DNA of 64,000 bases, from the NCBI RefSeq assembly GCF_014171475.1, contig NZ_CP048817.1, positions 2,542,001 through 2,606,000 of the forward strand, written 5' to 3'. Positions 33,502 through 42,175 of this stretch are shown here, in pieces. The DNA comes from Sphingomonas sp. So64.6b (GTDB lineage Bacteria > Pseudomonadota > Alphaproteobacteria > Sphingomonadales > Sphingomonadaceae). Under the pieces are notes generated by a model. It had not been told where the DNA came from, did not search any database, and worked only from the letters and a program-made list of their open reading frames with translations. How positions within the stretch are numbered: position 1 is the stretch's first letter; each line of letters opens with the position of its first letter. Both the position numbers and the translations under genes were made by a program.

Positions 33502-36363
33502 CTAGAAGCCGTAGCTCAGACGGAGATAACCGAACTGGCCCGGCGCGTCATAGGTGGTCGGATCGTAATTGTTCAGGCTGCAGCTACCGCAACCCGGCGG
33601 ATCCTGGTTGAACACATTGTTCACCCCGGCCGTCAGCTTGAAGCGGTGATCCATGAAGGACGGTGAGAAGCCGAGCTGGATGTCGCCATAGAAGCGCGAA
33701 TCCATCCGACTGAGCACTCCTTCGGGGGTGATCTCCGTCACCGCCGCCACATAGCGTCCGGTAAACGCGGCAGAGAAGCCGCCGATCGACCAGTCGAGCG
33801 TCGCATTACCCTTGAACTTGGGAAATGCCTGGTCCGGGCTGCCGCGCTCGGTACCGGCACGCTGGATGACCACGAAACCATTCGAAGCGGCGAGCGTGTA
33901 TTTCAGCAACCGCGTTGCATTCACCGCCAGACCGAATGTGCCGAACGAGGTGGACGGCGCGCGATAGGCGAGTGTGAAATCGAGGCCGTGCGTGTTGATG
34001 GCATCGAGATTTTCCAGCGTGGCGTCGATCTCGTTGATGAAGCCGTTCTGGGTGCGGACAATCTGTGCGCAGCTGGCCGCGTCGCCTCGCAGCGCGCAAT
34101 TCTGCAGCTTGAGGTTGGCATCGACCGCCGAGATCGCGTTGGTCACGCGGATGTCGTAATAATTGACCTCCGCGCTCAAGCTGCCGCCACCGCTGCGTGC
34201 CCATTGCGGCGAATAAACCGCGCCGAACAACATGCTGCGCGACTTCTCCGGCTTCAGATTCACATTGCCCTTGGTCAGCACGGGCAACTGGCCGCCCTGA
34301 TCTTCCGCATAGCTGCCATTGGCGGGAACGCCGTTGGCGATGCAATTCGCCCGTACGGTGGCGTTGCCCTGGAACAGGCCGCCTGCGGCGCTGGTGCACG
34401 GATCGTTCGCCGGCAGATCGAAGCGCGAGCGCGCGCCGAACAATTCGCCGAGGCTTGGGGCGCGGAAGCCCGTCGCATAGGATCCGCGGAACAGCACGTC
34501 GCTGACCGGTTTCCACAATCCGGTCGCGGTATAGGTCGTGCTGCCGCCGGTGATCGTATAACTGGCGTGACGCACCGCCCCGTCGACCTCAAGCAACTGG
34601 AAGAATGGCTTGTCCTTGAGAAGCGGTACGCGCAACTCGCCATAGATTTCGTCCGAATTGTAACGCCCTCGCGCCGGTAATGCGGGAATGTCGGCGCTGA
34701 GCCCAGCGGCAACGATCGGATCGGGATCGAAGCTTGCCGCCTGGACGCGATGTTCATAGCCGACCGCGAAGGCGAGTGGGCCGGCCGGCAGGTCGAACAG
34801 CTCGCCACTCAAATTGGCAGTATAGTCGTACAGCTGCTGCGAACTGCGATCGCGCTGCGTGAAGGCTATAAAGGCGAGCTGATCAGGCGTGATCGAGCCC
34901 GCGCCGCCGAACAGGTTGAGCGGAACGCAAGCTCCCGTGCACTGCGAGATCGGCCCGACCGCCTGGGCTACGCGAGCGGCGTTGACGTTACCGGTGAAGC
35001 TCTGTTTCGCGTCGTTGAACCCGATGACCGTGTTGACGTCCCAATACCAGCGATGGTCGCCGACCTGGAACGAGCCGTCGAGCGTGGCGGACGCCACCAT
35101 CGTATCGACACGCTGGTTGAAGGTGCGCTGCCCCGCCTCGACCAGGCGACGGGCAATGAAGCTGTAATTCTGTGGTGCCTCACCCGGCCCGCCCGCGGAC
35201 AGGGTGTAGCCGAAGGGATTATAAGGATTGGTGGCGTCGATCGAGAGCCGATCGAACAGGCTGCCGGCACCGTTGCCGGCATCCGGGCCGATGAACAGCG
35301 GTTCGAACGCCGCCTGATTCTCCGAGTTACGGCGATTATATTGCATCTTCACGCGCAGGTTCACATTCGACGACACTTCCTGCTTGAAGCTGAGCCACCC
35401 GCCATAACGCTCGGATGGTGTCATGATGTAGTTGAACGGCGCGAAGTTGAAGCGGTCGGCGGCGGTAAAAGGCCGCAAATTGGCGAGCGTCGGATTATTG
35501 TTGGGCGGATTGGCGATCGTCAGGTTACCAAAATCGCCCAGGAAACGTCCGTTGACTGCGGCACTGGAACAGCCGCCGATCGGCTGAGTGCAGGACGTCT
35601 GGCCGGGGTTCGGAAATTGCGAGATCGAGCGATCGCTTGACCGCACCGCCTCCTGCTTCACATAACTCGCGCCGACGACAAGGTTGGTTGCCTCGCCCTT
35701 GACGCCATAGCTGACTTGATAATCCTGGGTGTGCCCGTCGCCCTGGCGATAGGTGCCGAACTGCGCCGACGCGCGCAGGCCCTCCTGCTCCGCCACAGTG
35801 ATGATATTGACGACCCCGGCGATCGCGTCCGAACCGTAGAGCGGCGACGCGCCCGACTGGAGCACCTCGATCCGCGCAATCATGTTGGTCGGAATGGTGT
35901 TGAGGTCGATCGTCGACGGCATGCCGCTACCGGCGGTGCCGGGCACGAAGCGCATCCCGTCGACCAGCACCAGCGTGCGCTTGGCACTGAGATAACGCAG
36001 GTCGATCTCGGACGAGCCGGCGCCGACGCCGCCGCCATCGGGCGGGTTGCCGAGATTCCCCGAATTGTTGAACTTGGTGTTGAGGCCGCCGGCCGCGCTC
36101 GGCAGCCGTTGGAGGACGTCGGCAATCGAGGTCAAGCCGGTCTTCGCCAGCGCATCCTGATCGACGGTGATGACGGGTGAGGCCTGGTCGAGCGGATCGC
36201 GGCGGATGCGCGAGCCAGTAACGACGATGTCCTCGCCCGTTGCGGCATCGGTGGCGGCTGTCTCTTCGGGCGCGGCCTGCGCGAAAGCGGGCGGGCTGCA
36301 CAACGCCGTACTGAGCGCTAACGTCGCAATACCGGCATGCATCAATGTCTTGATCTGTCGCAT
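33502..36363 (-). CDS. TonB-dependent outer-membrane receptor
   Basis: A 953-residue receptor. Signal peptide 1-30 (ends CSPPAFAQAA). The TonB-box region reads GEDIVVTGSRIRR at about 44-56; the plug (60-190) contains ADVLQRLPS, LDLRYL-type SEIDLRYLSAKRTLVLVDGMRFV and DAIAGVVNIIT; the remainder is the 22-strand barrel, ending YLRLSYGF with C-terminal Phe. Size and the GSRIRR / LGAKRTLVLVDG style place it with the large sphingomonad receptors whose ligands are often oligosaccharides, peptides or plant compounds. Start ATG 36363 follows AGGGGAAAC. Confidence 0.93.
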   Translation of the reverse strand: MRQIKTLMHAGIATLALSTALCSPPAFAQAAPEETAATDAATGEDIVVTGSRIRRDPLDQASPVITVDQDALAKTGLTSIADVLQRLPSAAGGLNTKFNNSGNLGNPPDGGGVGAGSSEIDLRYLSAKRTLVLVDGMRFVPGTAGSGMPSTIDLNTIPTNMIARIEVLQSGASPLYGSDAIAGVVNIITVAEQEGLRASAQFGTYRQGDGHTQDYQVSYGVKGEATNLVVGASYVKQEAVRSSDRSISQFPNPGQTSCTQPIGGCSSAAVNGRFLGDFGNLTIANPPNNNPTLANLRPFTAADRFNFAPFNYIMTPSERYGGWLSFKQEVSSNVNLRVKMQYNRRNSENQAAFEPLFIGPDAGNGAGSLFDRLSIDATNPYNPFGYTLSAGGPGEAPQNYSFIARRLVEAGQRTFNQRVDTMVASATLDGSFQVGDHRWYWDVNTVIGFNDAKQSFTGNVNAARVAQAVGPISQCTGACVPLNLFGGAGSITPDQLAFIAFTQRDRSSQQLYDYTANLSGELFDLPAGPLAFAVGYEHRVQAASFDPDPIVAAGLSADIPALPARGRYNSDEIYGELRVPLLKDKPFFQLLEVDGAVRHASYTITGGSTTYTATGLWKPVSDVLFRGSYATGFRAPSLGELFGARSRFDLPANDPCTSAAGGLFQGNATVRANCIANGVPANGSYAEDQGGQLPVLTKGNVNLKPEKSRSMLFGAVYSPQWARSGGGSLSAEVNYYDIRVTNAISAVDANLKLQNCALRGDAASCAQIVRTQNGFINEIDATLENLDAINTHGLDFTLAYRAPSTSFGTFGLAVNATRLLKYTLAASNGFVVIQRAGTERGSPDQAFPKFKGNATLDWSIGGFSAAFTGRYVAAVTEITPEGVLSRMDSRFYGDIQLGFSPSFMDHRFKLTAGVNNVFNQDPPGCGSCSLNNYDPTTYDAPGQFGYLRLSYGF

Positions 36364-36710
36364 GATGTTTCCCCTGTCAGGTGACACTTTTTGCTGTCTC
36401 GTGACCGAAGTGTGTCAAACTGTCTCACATCAGATCAAGCATCATTGCTCGCGCAACGGCTTGGCGACGCAGATAGCGCAACCATCGTGACCCGTCGGCC
36501 ACATGACAGCGCTGGACAGATGAGATAAGCGGAGTGCGATCGTTGGGAGGCGGGGGAAAGTCCGGCACATAGCTTGAATGCGCCGCGCCTGGCGACCGCT
36601 TGCGACAGAATGGCCGGACTGGGGACCCCAGGCGGAAATAATGCTGGTGTGGCAATACAGACCGCACCGCTATAGGTGCGCTACGCAAGTTCAGGCATTC
36701 AGATCGACAT
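36364..36710. other. 347-base divergent promoter region, TonB receptor / HNH gene
   Basis: Separates the minus-strand receptor from the plus-strand HNH gene and should carry both promoters. In the receptor leader there is an inverted repeat TGACACTT...AAGTGTGTCA (36382-36417, two-base bulge), a possible operator. Just before the HNH gene GCACC-GCTATA-GGTGC (36664-36679) forms a small dyad. No gene is seen. Confidence 0.45.
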
Positions 36711-37049
36711 ATGGCCCGCAAGCATTCAAAACATGATCCCTATGGAGACTTGCATCGCGGGGAGGAGGCTCCGGCGACGGTGCCACTCTGCTGGCTCTGT
36801 GGCCGGCCGACTGGCAAGACCATTGTCTGGCACCATCCCGTGCCCAAAAGTCGGGGCGGGCGTGACGTCGTGCCCATGCACCCCATTTGCCAGCAGACGC
36901 TAATCGCCAATTTTACCAATTCCGAACTGCAGCGTCATGGGATGGATGTGGAGGGCCTGCTGGCCAATCCCAACATACGCAAATTTGTCGATTGGGTGGC
37001 TAAAAAGGACCCCGACTTCACAGCGACCACGACCAAAAAGCAACGCTGA
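36711..37049 (+). CDS. Small HNH endonuclease-like protein
   Basis: A 112-residue protein with an HNH/zinc-ribbon core: LCWLCGRPTG (Cys27, Cys30), IVWHHPVPKSRGGRDVVPMHPICQQTL (His41-His42, Cys60), then an Asn-containing helix and a C-terminal section ending FVDWVAKKDPDF. The HH and the first CxxC are the metal and catalytic signatures. In relatives as I recall them, the segment after PIC is HRTIH; here it is QQTLI, so one or two histidines are missing. No clear SD. Function unknown. Confidence 0.75.
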   Translation: MARKHSKHDPYGDLHRGEEAPATVPLCWLCGRPTGKTIVWHHPVPKSRGGRDVVPMHPICQQTLIANFTNSELQRHGMDVEGLLANPNIRKFVDWVAKKDPDFTATTTKKQR

Positions 37050-37083
37050 TCGGGCTGCGCCCTTGGCTTTGGACCCGAATTCG

Positions 37084-38079
37084 TTATCGGCGGCGCTTCC
37101 CAAGATATGCGGCGGGGACGCCCTCCTCTGCCGCCAGTTGGCGCCAGCGATTGAAACGCTCCGAGGTCAGCGTGCCCTCCGCAATCGCTGCTTGAACGGC
37201 GCAGCCGGGCTCGCTGTCATGCGCGCAGTCGGAGAAGCGACAGCGCTGCGCCACCAGGAGAAAGTCATCGAAAATCTCCGCTACGCCGGCAGCGGCGTCC
37301 GCCAGTTGCAATTCGCGCATGCCGGGAGTGTCGAGCAACCAGCCACCCCGATCGAGTCGATGCATTTCGCGCACGGTGGTCGTGTGGCGCCCCGTATCGT
37401 CACGTGCGCGAATTGCCTGGGTCGCGATGCTGTCCGAACCGCGCAATGTATTGACCAGCGTCGATTTGCCGACGCCTGATGAACCGAGAAGCGCCACGGT
37501 TTTGCCTTTGCCGCACCAGGCAGCCAGACGAGCCACGCTGGCGGAATCGCGGCCGTTGACGGTTTCGACCCGCAATCCAGGTTCGATCGCACGTGCCGCC
37601 GCCGCGAATACGTCCGGGGTTTCCGTCAGGTCGGTCTTGGTGAGAACCACGACCGGAGTCACGCCCACGTCACGCGCCAGCACCAGATAGCGCTCCAGCC
37701 GCGCGACGCTGAAATCCTGGTTGCAGGAGGCGACAATGAACAGCGTGTCGATGTTGGCGGCGATCATCTGCTCTTTGCGCGGATCGCCCGGTGCGCGCCG
37801 TTTGAACAGGTTCGTCCGGCGGAGGACGCGTGTCGGTTGCAGCGTGGCACGGTCGACCAGCAGCCAGTCGCCGACCGTTGGATGATCGTCTGAGGGCAAG
37901 GCACCGGGAATATAGGGCGTAACCGAATGCTGTCCCCCCGCGCCCGCGACCGCGATCTTGCCGCGATGAACGGCCATGACGCGGACGGGAAAGCATTGCT
38001 GCGCCTCCTCGACCGAAACCTGCTCGCTGAAAAAATCATTCCAGCCGAGCTCTTCCAAAGACTCATCGGTCGATTTCAT
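37084..38079 (-). CDS. rsgA: Ribosome small subunit-dependent GTPase A
   Basis: Circularly permuted GTPase aiding 30S maturation. In the 331-residue protein the order is G4 (LTKTDL), G5, G1 (LLGSSGVGKSTLVN), then G3 (DTPGMREL), preceded by an OB-fold N-terminus and followed by a zinc knuckle CRFSDCAHDSEPGC. Start chosen at ATG 38079 (MKSTDESLEELGW); the upstream extension to 38163 looks non-coding. The gene converges on the HNH gene with a 34-base gap. Confidence 0.93.
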   Translation of the reverse strand: MKSTDESLEELGWNDFFSEQVSVEEAQQCFPVRVMAVHRGKIAVAGAGGQHSVTPYIPGALPSDDHPTVGDWLLVDRATLQPTRVLRRTNLFKRRAPGDPRKEQMIAANIDTLFIVASCNQDFSVARLERYLVLARDVGVTPVVVLTKTDLTETPDVFAAAARAIEPGLRVETVNGRDSASVARLAAWCGKGKTVALLGSSGVGKSTLVNTLRGSDSIATQAIRARDDTGRHTTTVREMHRLDRGGWLLDTPGMRELQLADAAAGVAEIFDDFLLVAQRCRFSDCAHDSEPGCAVQAAIAEGTLTSERFNRWRQLAAEEGVPAAYLGKRRR

Positions 38080-38317
38080 ATGGCCACAACAATGTCTTTC
38101 TTTCTGACCCGACAAGCGGTTCCCTCGGCTCGGGCATATGCCGGCTCCGCTAACATGGTCCATCGCGAGATCCTATCAAGCCGCGTCGGCTTCTGATGCA
38201 GTAGCGGCCGGTCCGCTTTCAGGGGTGCGTACTCACTTGAACCGATAAACCAGCCGCTCATCGCAATTGCCGCGCAGGCCGGATGCGCCTAGCTGCGCCT
38301 GAAGCAGCGAGGGTGAG

Positions 38318-39409
38318 ATGATCGATTTTTCCGGGCTCCAGGCCACCAGTGCAATCACGGACGAGTGGAAATATCCTGCGGCCGATCCAAACCGGAGCGG
38401 GCTGTTGCAGGTCGATACCGCCCCCGATCACAAGCTCTACTGGGAGGAATATGGCAACCCGGCCGGGGAGCCCGTCATGGTCCTGCACGGCGGACCGGGC
38501 GGCGCTTGTGCGCCGGTCATGGCGCGGTTCTTCGATCCCGCTCGCTATCGCATCATCCTGTTCGACCAGCGCGGATGCGGCAAGAGCGAGCCGACCGTCG
38601 CCAAGGCAGGCCCGGCCCTCGCGCTCATTCGCAACACGACCGACTATCTGGTGGAGGACATCAACGCACTGCGGGCGGCACTCGGCATTGCCGGCAAGAT
38701 GCATGTTTTCGGCGGAAGCTGGGGCAGCACGCTCGCGCTTGTCTATGCGATCCGGCACCCGCGGCATGTTGCGTCGCTGATCCTGCGCGGCATCTTTATC
38801 GGCGCGCGCGAAGACCTGCACTATATGTATCAGGGCAATGCCGCGACCTTTGCCGAGGCGCCTTTTGCGCTCACCGAGCCGGGTAGCTACGTCACCTATC
38901 CCGACGAATGGCAGGCGTTCGTCGAGCTTATCCCCGCCAGCCAGCGCGGCGACATGATGCGCGCGTACAAGGCGATCTTCGACATGGCCCCTGCAGATGA
39001 CGCCGACCGCGCGCTTCAATTGCGCGCCGCGCTGGCCTGGTCAGTGTGGGAGGGGACGATCTCCAACCTGATCCCCAAGGACGACGATGCGGGCAAGTTC
39101 GGCGATGCCGAGTTCGCACTGTCGTTCGCACAGATCGAAGCCCATTTCTTCGCCAACCATCTGTTCCTGGAGCCGGATTACATTCTCGGGAATGTCGACC
39201 GGATTGCCGACATTCCGATGCATATCGTGCATGGCCGCTTCGATCAGGTGTGCCCATTGACTCAGGCATCGCGCCTGATCGATGCCCTGGCCGCTATCGG
39301 TGCCGCGCCGGTTAGTTATGTTCGGACCAATGCCGGCCATAGTGCGATGGAGTTGCAGACGGCGCTCGCGCTGAGCGCGATCATGGATGGGCTGGCGCCG
39401 ATCCGCTAG
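38318..39409 (+). CDS. pip: Prolyl aminopeptidase (proline iminopeptidase)
   Basis: A 363-residue alpha/beta hydrolase (peptidase S33) releasing N-terminal proline from peptides. HGGPGG at 57-62, FDQRGCGKSEP at 82-92 and the nucleophile GGSWGS with Ser134. It also has the RGIFIGAREDLHYMYQ helix of the cap domain and the catalytic His in NAGHSAME. It is some 40-50 residues longer than many Pip proteins because of the N-terminal 35 residues. Cytoplasmic. Confidence 0.9.
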   Translation: MIDFSGLQATSAITDEWKYPAADPNRSGLLQVDTAPDHKLYWEEYGNPAGEPVMVLHGGPGGACAPVMARFFDPARYRIILFDQRGCGKSEPTVAKAGPALALIRNTTDYLVEDINALRAALGIAGKMHVFGGSWGSTLALVYAIRHPRHVASLILRGIFIGAREDLHYMYQGNAATFAEAPFALTEPGSYVTYPDEWQAFVELIPASQRGDMMRAYKAIFDMAPADDADRALQLRAALAWSVWEGTISNLIPKDDDAGKFGDAEFALSFAQIEAHFFANHLFLEPDYILGNVDRIADIPMHIVHGRFDQVCPLTQASRLIDALAAIGAAPVSYVRTNAGHSAMELQTALALSAIMDGLAPIR

Positions 39410-39881
39410 GCGGCCATGGGTGGACGTGATTGACCGCATCCCAGCCCTGATTCCCCCGGCCCTGATTCAATCGTCTCTCGGGCGCCGTCATAGCGGCTCT
39501 ACGGCGCGAGCGCGTTCTCGCGTTGCGAGTCAACGTCCATCCGCCGAAGTTTTTGACATCAAGCGATCCGGAATCGAGCAAACCATGCCCCCAGCCGCGA
39601 CATTTCCCGTTATTCCCGCAAGCACCCCGAAAAACTCCCGTGCGGATCCGTCAAACTTCCCGCAGCTTTTCCCGCAGACTCCCGCAGAACCCACAAAAAA
39701 GCATTCTCCCGCAGCAACTCGCGCAGTTGCGGGAAAATGGGACCATCGCAGTATCCGTGCCGGATATACGGCAGTGTCGAACGACATGGCCCCGATTCAA
39801 CCTTGCCTGTCCGGTGCCGGCACGCCCCTTTCCCCTACCCCGCCGCTCTGCCAGATTACGGCATCACAGGGGAGAATCGAC
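39410..39881. other. 472-base intergenic region with TCCCGCA motif cluster
   Basis: No convincing coding frame of its own before the GTG at 39882. Its notable content is repeated (T/C)TCCCGCA: full copies begin at 39613, 39657, 39669, 39679 and 39706, the reverse complement TGCGGGAA at 39728-39735, and variants TTCCCG(T) at 39604 and CTCCCGTG at 39634. SD AGGGGAGA lies just before the peptidase start. Confidence 0.65.
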
Positions 39882-41840
39882 GTGCGCCATCTGTTTGCCG
39901 CCACTGCCATCAGCGCCTTCGCCATCGCCGCGAGCCCGCTCGCTGCGCAGGTCAAGACACCCGACCGGCCGGTCACCAATCCGAAAAGCGTCGCCTCTCC
40001 CGTCAATCCCGATGCCCGCGCCGTACCGGTCGAAGATATCGGCACCTCGCGAACGCTCGGTAGCACGGCGTGGAGCGCGGACGGCAAGCAGATCTTCGTC
40101 GCGACCAACCTGACCGGCCGCACCAATATCTGGCGCACCGATACGGCGGGCAGCTGGCCGGTGCAGATCACTCAGTCGGACGATTCGCAGACCGGGCTGG
40201 TCACTTCGGCCGATGGAAAATACGTCTATTTCCAGCAGGATGTCGGCGGCAACGAATATACCGATATCTACCGCGTGCCGGTCGATGGCGGCACGGTCGA
40301 GAATCTGACCAACACGCCCGATCGCCAGGAAAGCAGCATGCTGGTCGGTCCGAAAGACGGGCTGATCGCGCTATCGGTCAAGCTCAAGTCGCAGGGCCAG
40401 TCGAACATCGCGGTGATGGACGGCGACGGCAAGGTCCGCGTGCTGACCAGCGAAGCCGACGCGCAATTCGGCTGGTCTCCAGTGGCGTGGATCGACGGCG
40501 GCGCGGCGCTCATCGTCGGGCGCAACCGGGTCGATTCGCGCGTTGCGGAAGTGTGGCGGATCGACGTCGCCAGTGGTGCCGCGGCCAGGCTGCTGGGCAA
40601 GGCGGACACCGTCTATCAAGCCGCCGATGCAACCGCCGACGGCAAATGGATCGCGGTCAGCACCGATGAGGGTACCGGCCAGCTTCACGCCGGCCTTTAC
40701 GACACCGGCGCCAAAAGCTGGCGCTGGCTCAAGCCGACGCCGTGGGAGCAGGAGGCGAGCAACTTCACCCGCGACGGCAAGTCGCTGATCTTCGGCACCA
40801 ATGCCGATACCCGCAGCACGCTTTACCGGCTCGACCTCGCGACCGGGACCGAAACCGCGATCGCCATCCCGCCGGGGGTCAATTATCTCGCCGGGGCGGA
40901 CCCACGATCGCCCGACGGCAAGACCTTGCTGGTCAATCATTCGGGCGCGGATTCGCCCGCCAATCTCTACCTCTACGATCTCGCCAGCGGAGAATCGCGC
41001 CCAGCGACTCAGCTCGCCATCGCCAGCCTGACCCCGGCCGTCCTGCCCAAGTCGCAGGTGGTCACCTATAAGAGCTTCGACGGCACATTAGTCAGCGCGA
41101 TCGTGACGATGCCGGCAAACCTCAAGCGCGACGGCGGCAATCCGGCGATCGTGCTGCCGCATGGCGGGCCGACCGGGCAATCGCAGGACGGGTACAGCCG
41201 CTATGCAACCGCCTTTGCCAGCCGCGGCTATGTCGTGATCCAGCCTAATTTCCGTGGCTCGACCGGTTATGGCAAGGCGTTCCAGGAAGCGAACTTCAAG
41301 GATCTGGGCGGCGGCGACCTGAAGGACACGGTCGCGGCCAAGACTTTCCTGATCCAGACCGGCTATGTCGATGCCAAGCGCGTCGGCATCTTCGGCGGCT
41401 CTTACGGCGGGTTCATGACCCTGATGGCGATCGGCCGCGCGCCCGACGAATTCGCCGCCGCGGTGCAATGGTACGGCATCATCAACTGGCGCACCATGTA
41501 CCGCGATCAGGACGAGCGGCTAAAGGCCTATCAGCGCGGTCTGCTCGGCACGCCCGAGTCCGACCCCAAAGTCTATGACGCCGCCTCGCCACTGACTTAT
41601 ATCCGCGCCGCCAAGGCACCCTTGCTGACGATTCAGGGCGAGAACGACATCCGCGTGCCGCGCGGCCAGGCGCAGGAGGTCAACGATATCCTGAAAGCCA
41701 AGGGCAATGTGGTCGAGACGATCTTCTACCCGGCCGAAGGTCATGGCTTCCAGAAGCGCGAGAACCAGCTCGATTCGCTGAAGCGCACCGTGGCGTGGTT
41801 CGACAAATATCTGAAACCGGCAGGAGCGGCGGCGAAGTGA
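39882..41840 (+). CDS. S9 family prolyl oligopeptidase / dipeptidyl aminopeptidase
   Basis: A 652-residue serine peptidase. Signal peptide 1-23 (ASPLAAQ). A beta-propeller of WD40-like repeats (SADGKQIFVATNLTGRTNIWR, SADGKYVYF, TADGKWIAVS, SPDGKTLLVNHSG) spans about 60-390; the catalytic alpha/beta-hydrolase domain follows with nucleophile GGSYGG (Ser507), HGGPTGQSQDGYSR and C-terminal His in PAEGHGFQK. It clears peptides in the periplasm. Start is GTG 39882; the long upstream frame is not coding. Confidence 0.93.
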   Translation: MRHLFAATAISAFAIAASPLAAQVKTPDRPVTNPKSVASPVNPDARAVPVEDIGTSRTLGSTAWSADGKQIFVATNLTGRTNIWRTDTAGSWPVQITQSDDSQTGLVTSADGKYVYFQQDVGGNEYTDIYRVPVDGGTVENLTNTPDRQESSMLVGPKDGLIALSVKLKSQGQSNIAVMDGDGKVRVLTSEADAQFGWSPVAWIDGGAALIVGRNRVDSRVAEVWRIDVASGAAARLLGKADTVYQAADATADGKWIAVSTDEGTGQLHAGLYDTGAKSWRWLKPTPWEQEASNFTRDGKSLIFGTNADTRSTLYRLDLATGTETAIAIPPGVNYLAGADPRSPDGKTLLVNHSGADSPANLYLYDLASGESRPATQLAIASLTPAVLPKSQVVTYKSFDGTLVSAIVTMPANLKRDGGNPAIVLPHGGPTGQSQDGYSRYATAFASRGYVVIQPNFRGSTGYGKAFQEANFKDLGGGDLKDTVAAKTFLIQTGYVDAKRVGIFGGSYGGFMTLMAIGRAPDEFAAAVQWYGIINWRTMYRDQDERLKAYQRGLLGTPESDPKVYDAASPLTYIRAAKAPLLTIQGENDIRVPRGQAQEVNDILKAKGNVVETIFYPAEGHGFQKRENQLDSLKRTVAWFDKYLKPAGAAAK

Positions 41841-42175
41841 AGGCGACGATCTGGCATAACCCGCGCTGTTCCAAATCGCGCGAGGCACTTGCAATCCTGA
41901 AAGAAACGCCCGGCGTCGAGGTCGAGGTGATCGAGTATCTCAAGACGCCGCCGACCCGCGCCAGGCTCGCCGCGCTGTATGCGCGCGCGGGCATGACGCC
42001 GCGCGAGGGTTTGCGCAAAGCCGAGGACGGCGCGAAGGCGCTGCTCGGCGCAAACGACGACACAATCCTCGACGCTATGGTCGCCGATCCGATCCTGATC
42101 GAACGCGCATTGGTCGAAACCGACAAGGGCGTTCGGCTGGGCCGTCCGCCCGAGCGCATCCGCGAAATCCTGTGA
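41837..42175 (+). CDS. arsC: ArsC-like glutaredoxin-coupled arsenate reductase
   Basis: A 112-residue thioredoxin-fold protein with the ArsC signature HNPRCSKSREAL; the redox Cys is Cys11. It continues EVIEYLKTPPTRARLAALY and ends GRPPERIREIL, the substrate Arg region. Family members reduce arsenate using glutathione/glutaredoxin, though many are Spx-like and not arsenate-specific. The GTG start overlaps the S9 stop (GTGA). There are no other ars genes. Confidence 0.85.
   Translation: MKATIWHNPRCSKSREALAILKETPGVEVEVIEYLKTPPTRARLAALYARAGMTPREGLRKAEDGAKALLGANDDTILDAMVADPILIERALVETDKGVRLGRPPERIREIL

Noticed and set aside
36382..36417. Inverted repeat as a riboswitch in the receptor leader
   Set aside because: Arms are only 8 bases with a bulge and there is no cobalamin-box or TPP-box sequence. 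Kept only as a possible operator.
39410..39881. Phage attachment site or tRNA remnant before the S9 peptidase
   Set aside because: No tRNA 3' end, integrase or direct repeat pair at its borders.
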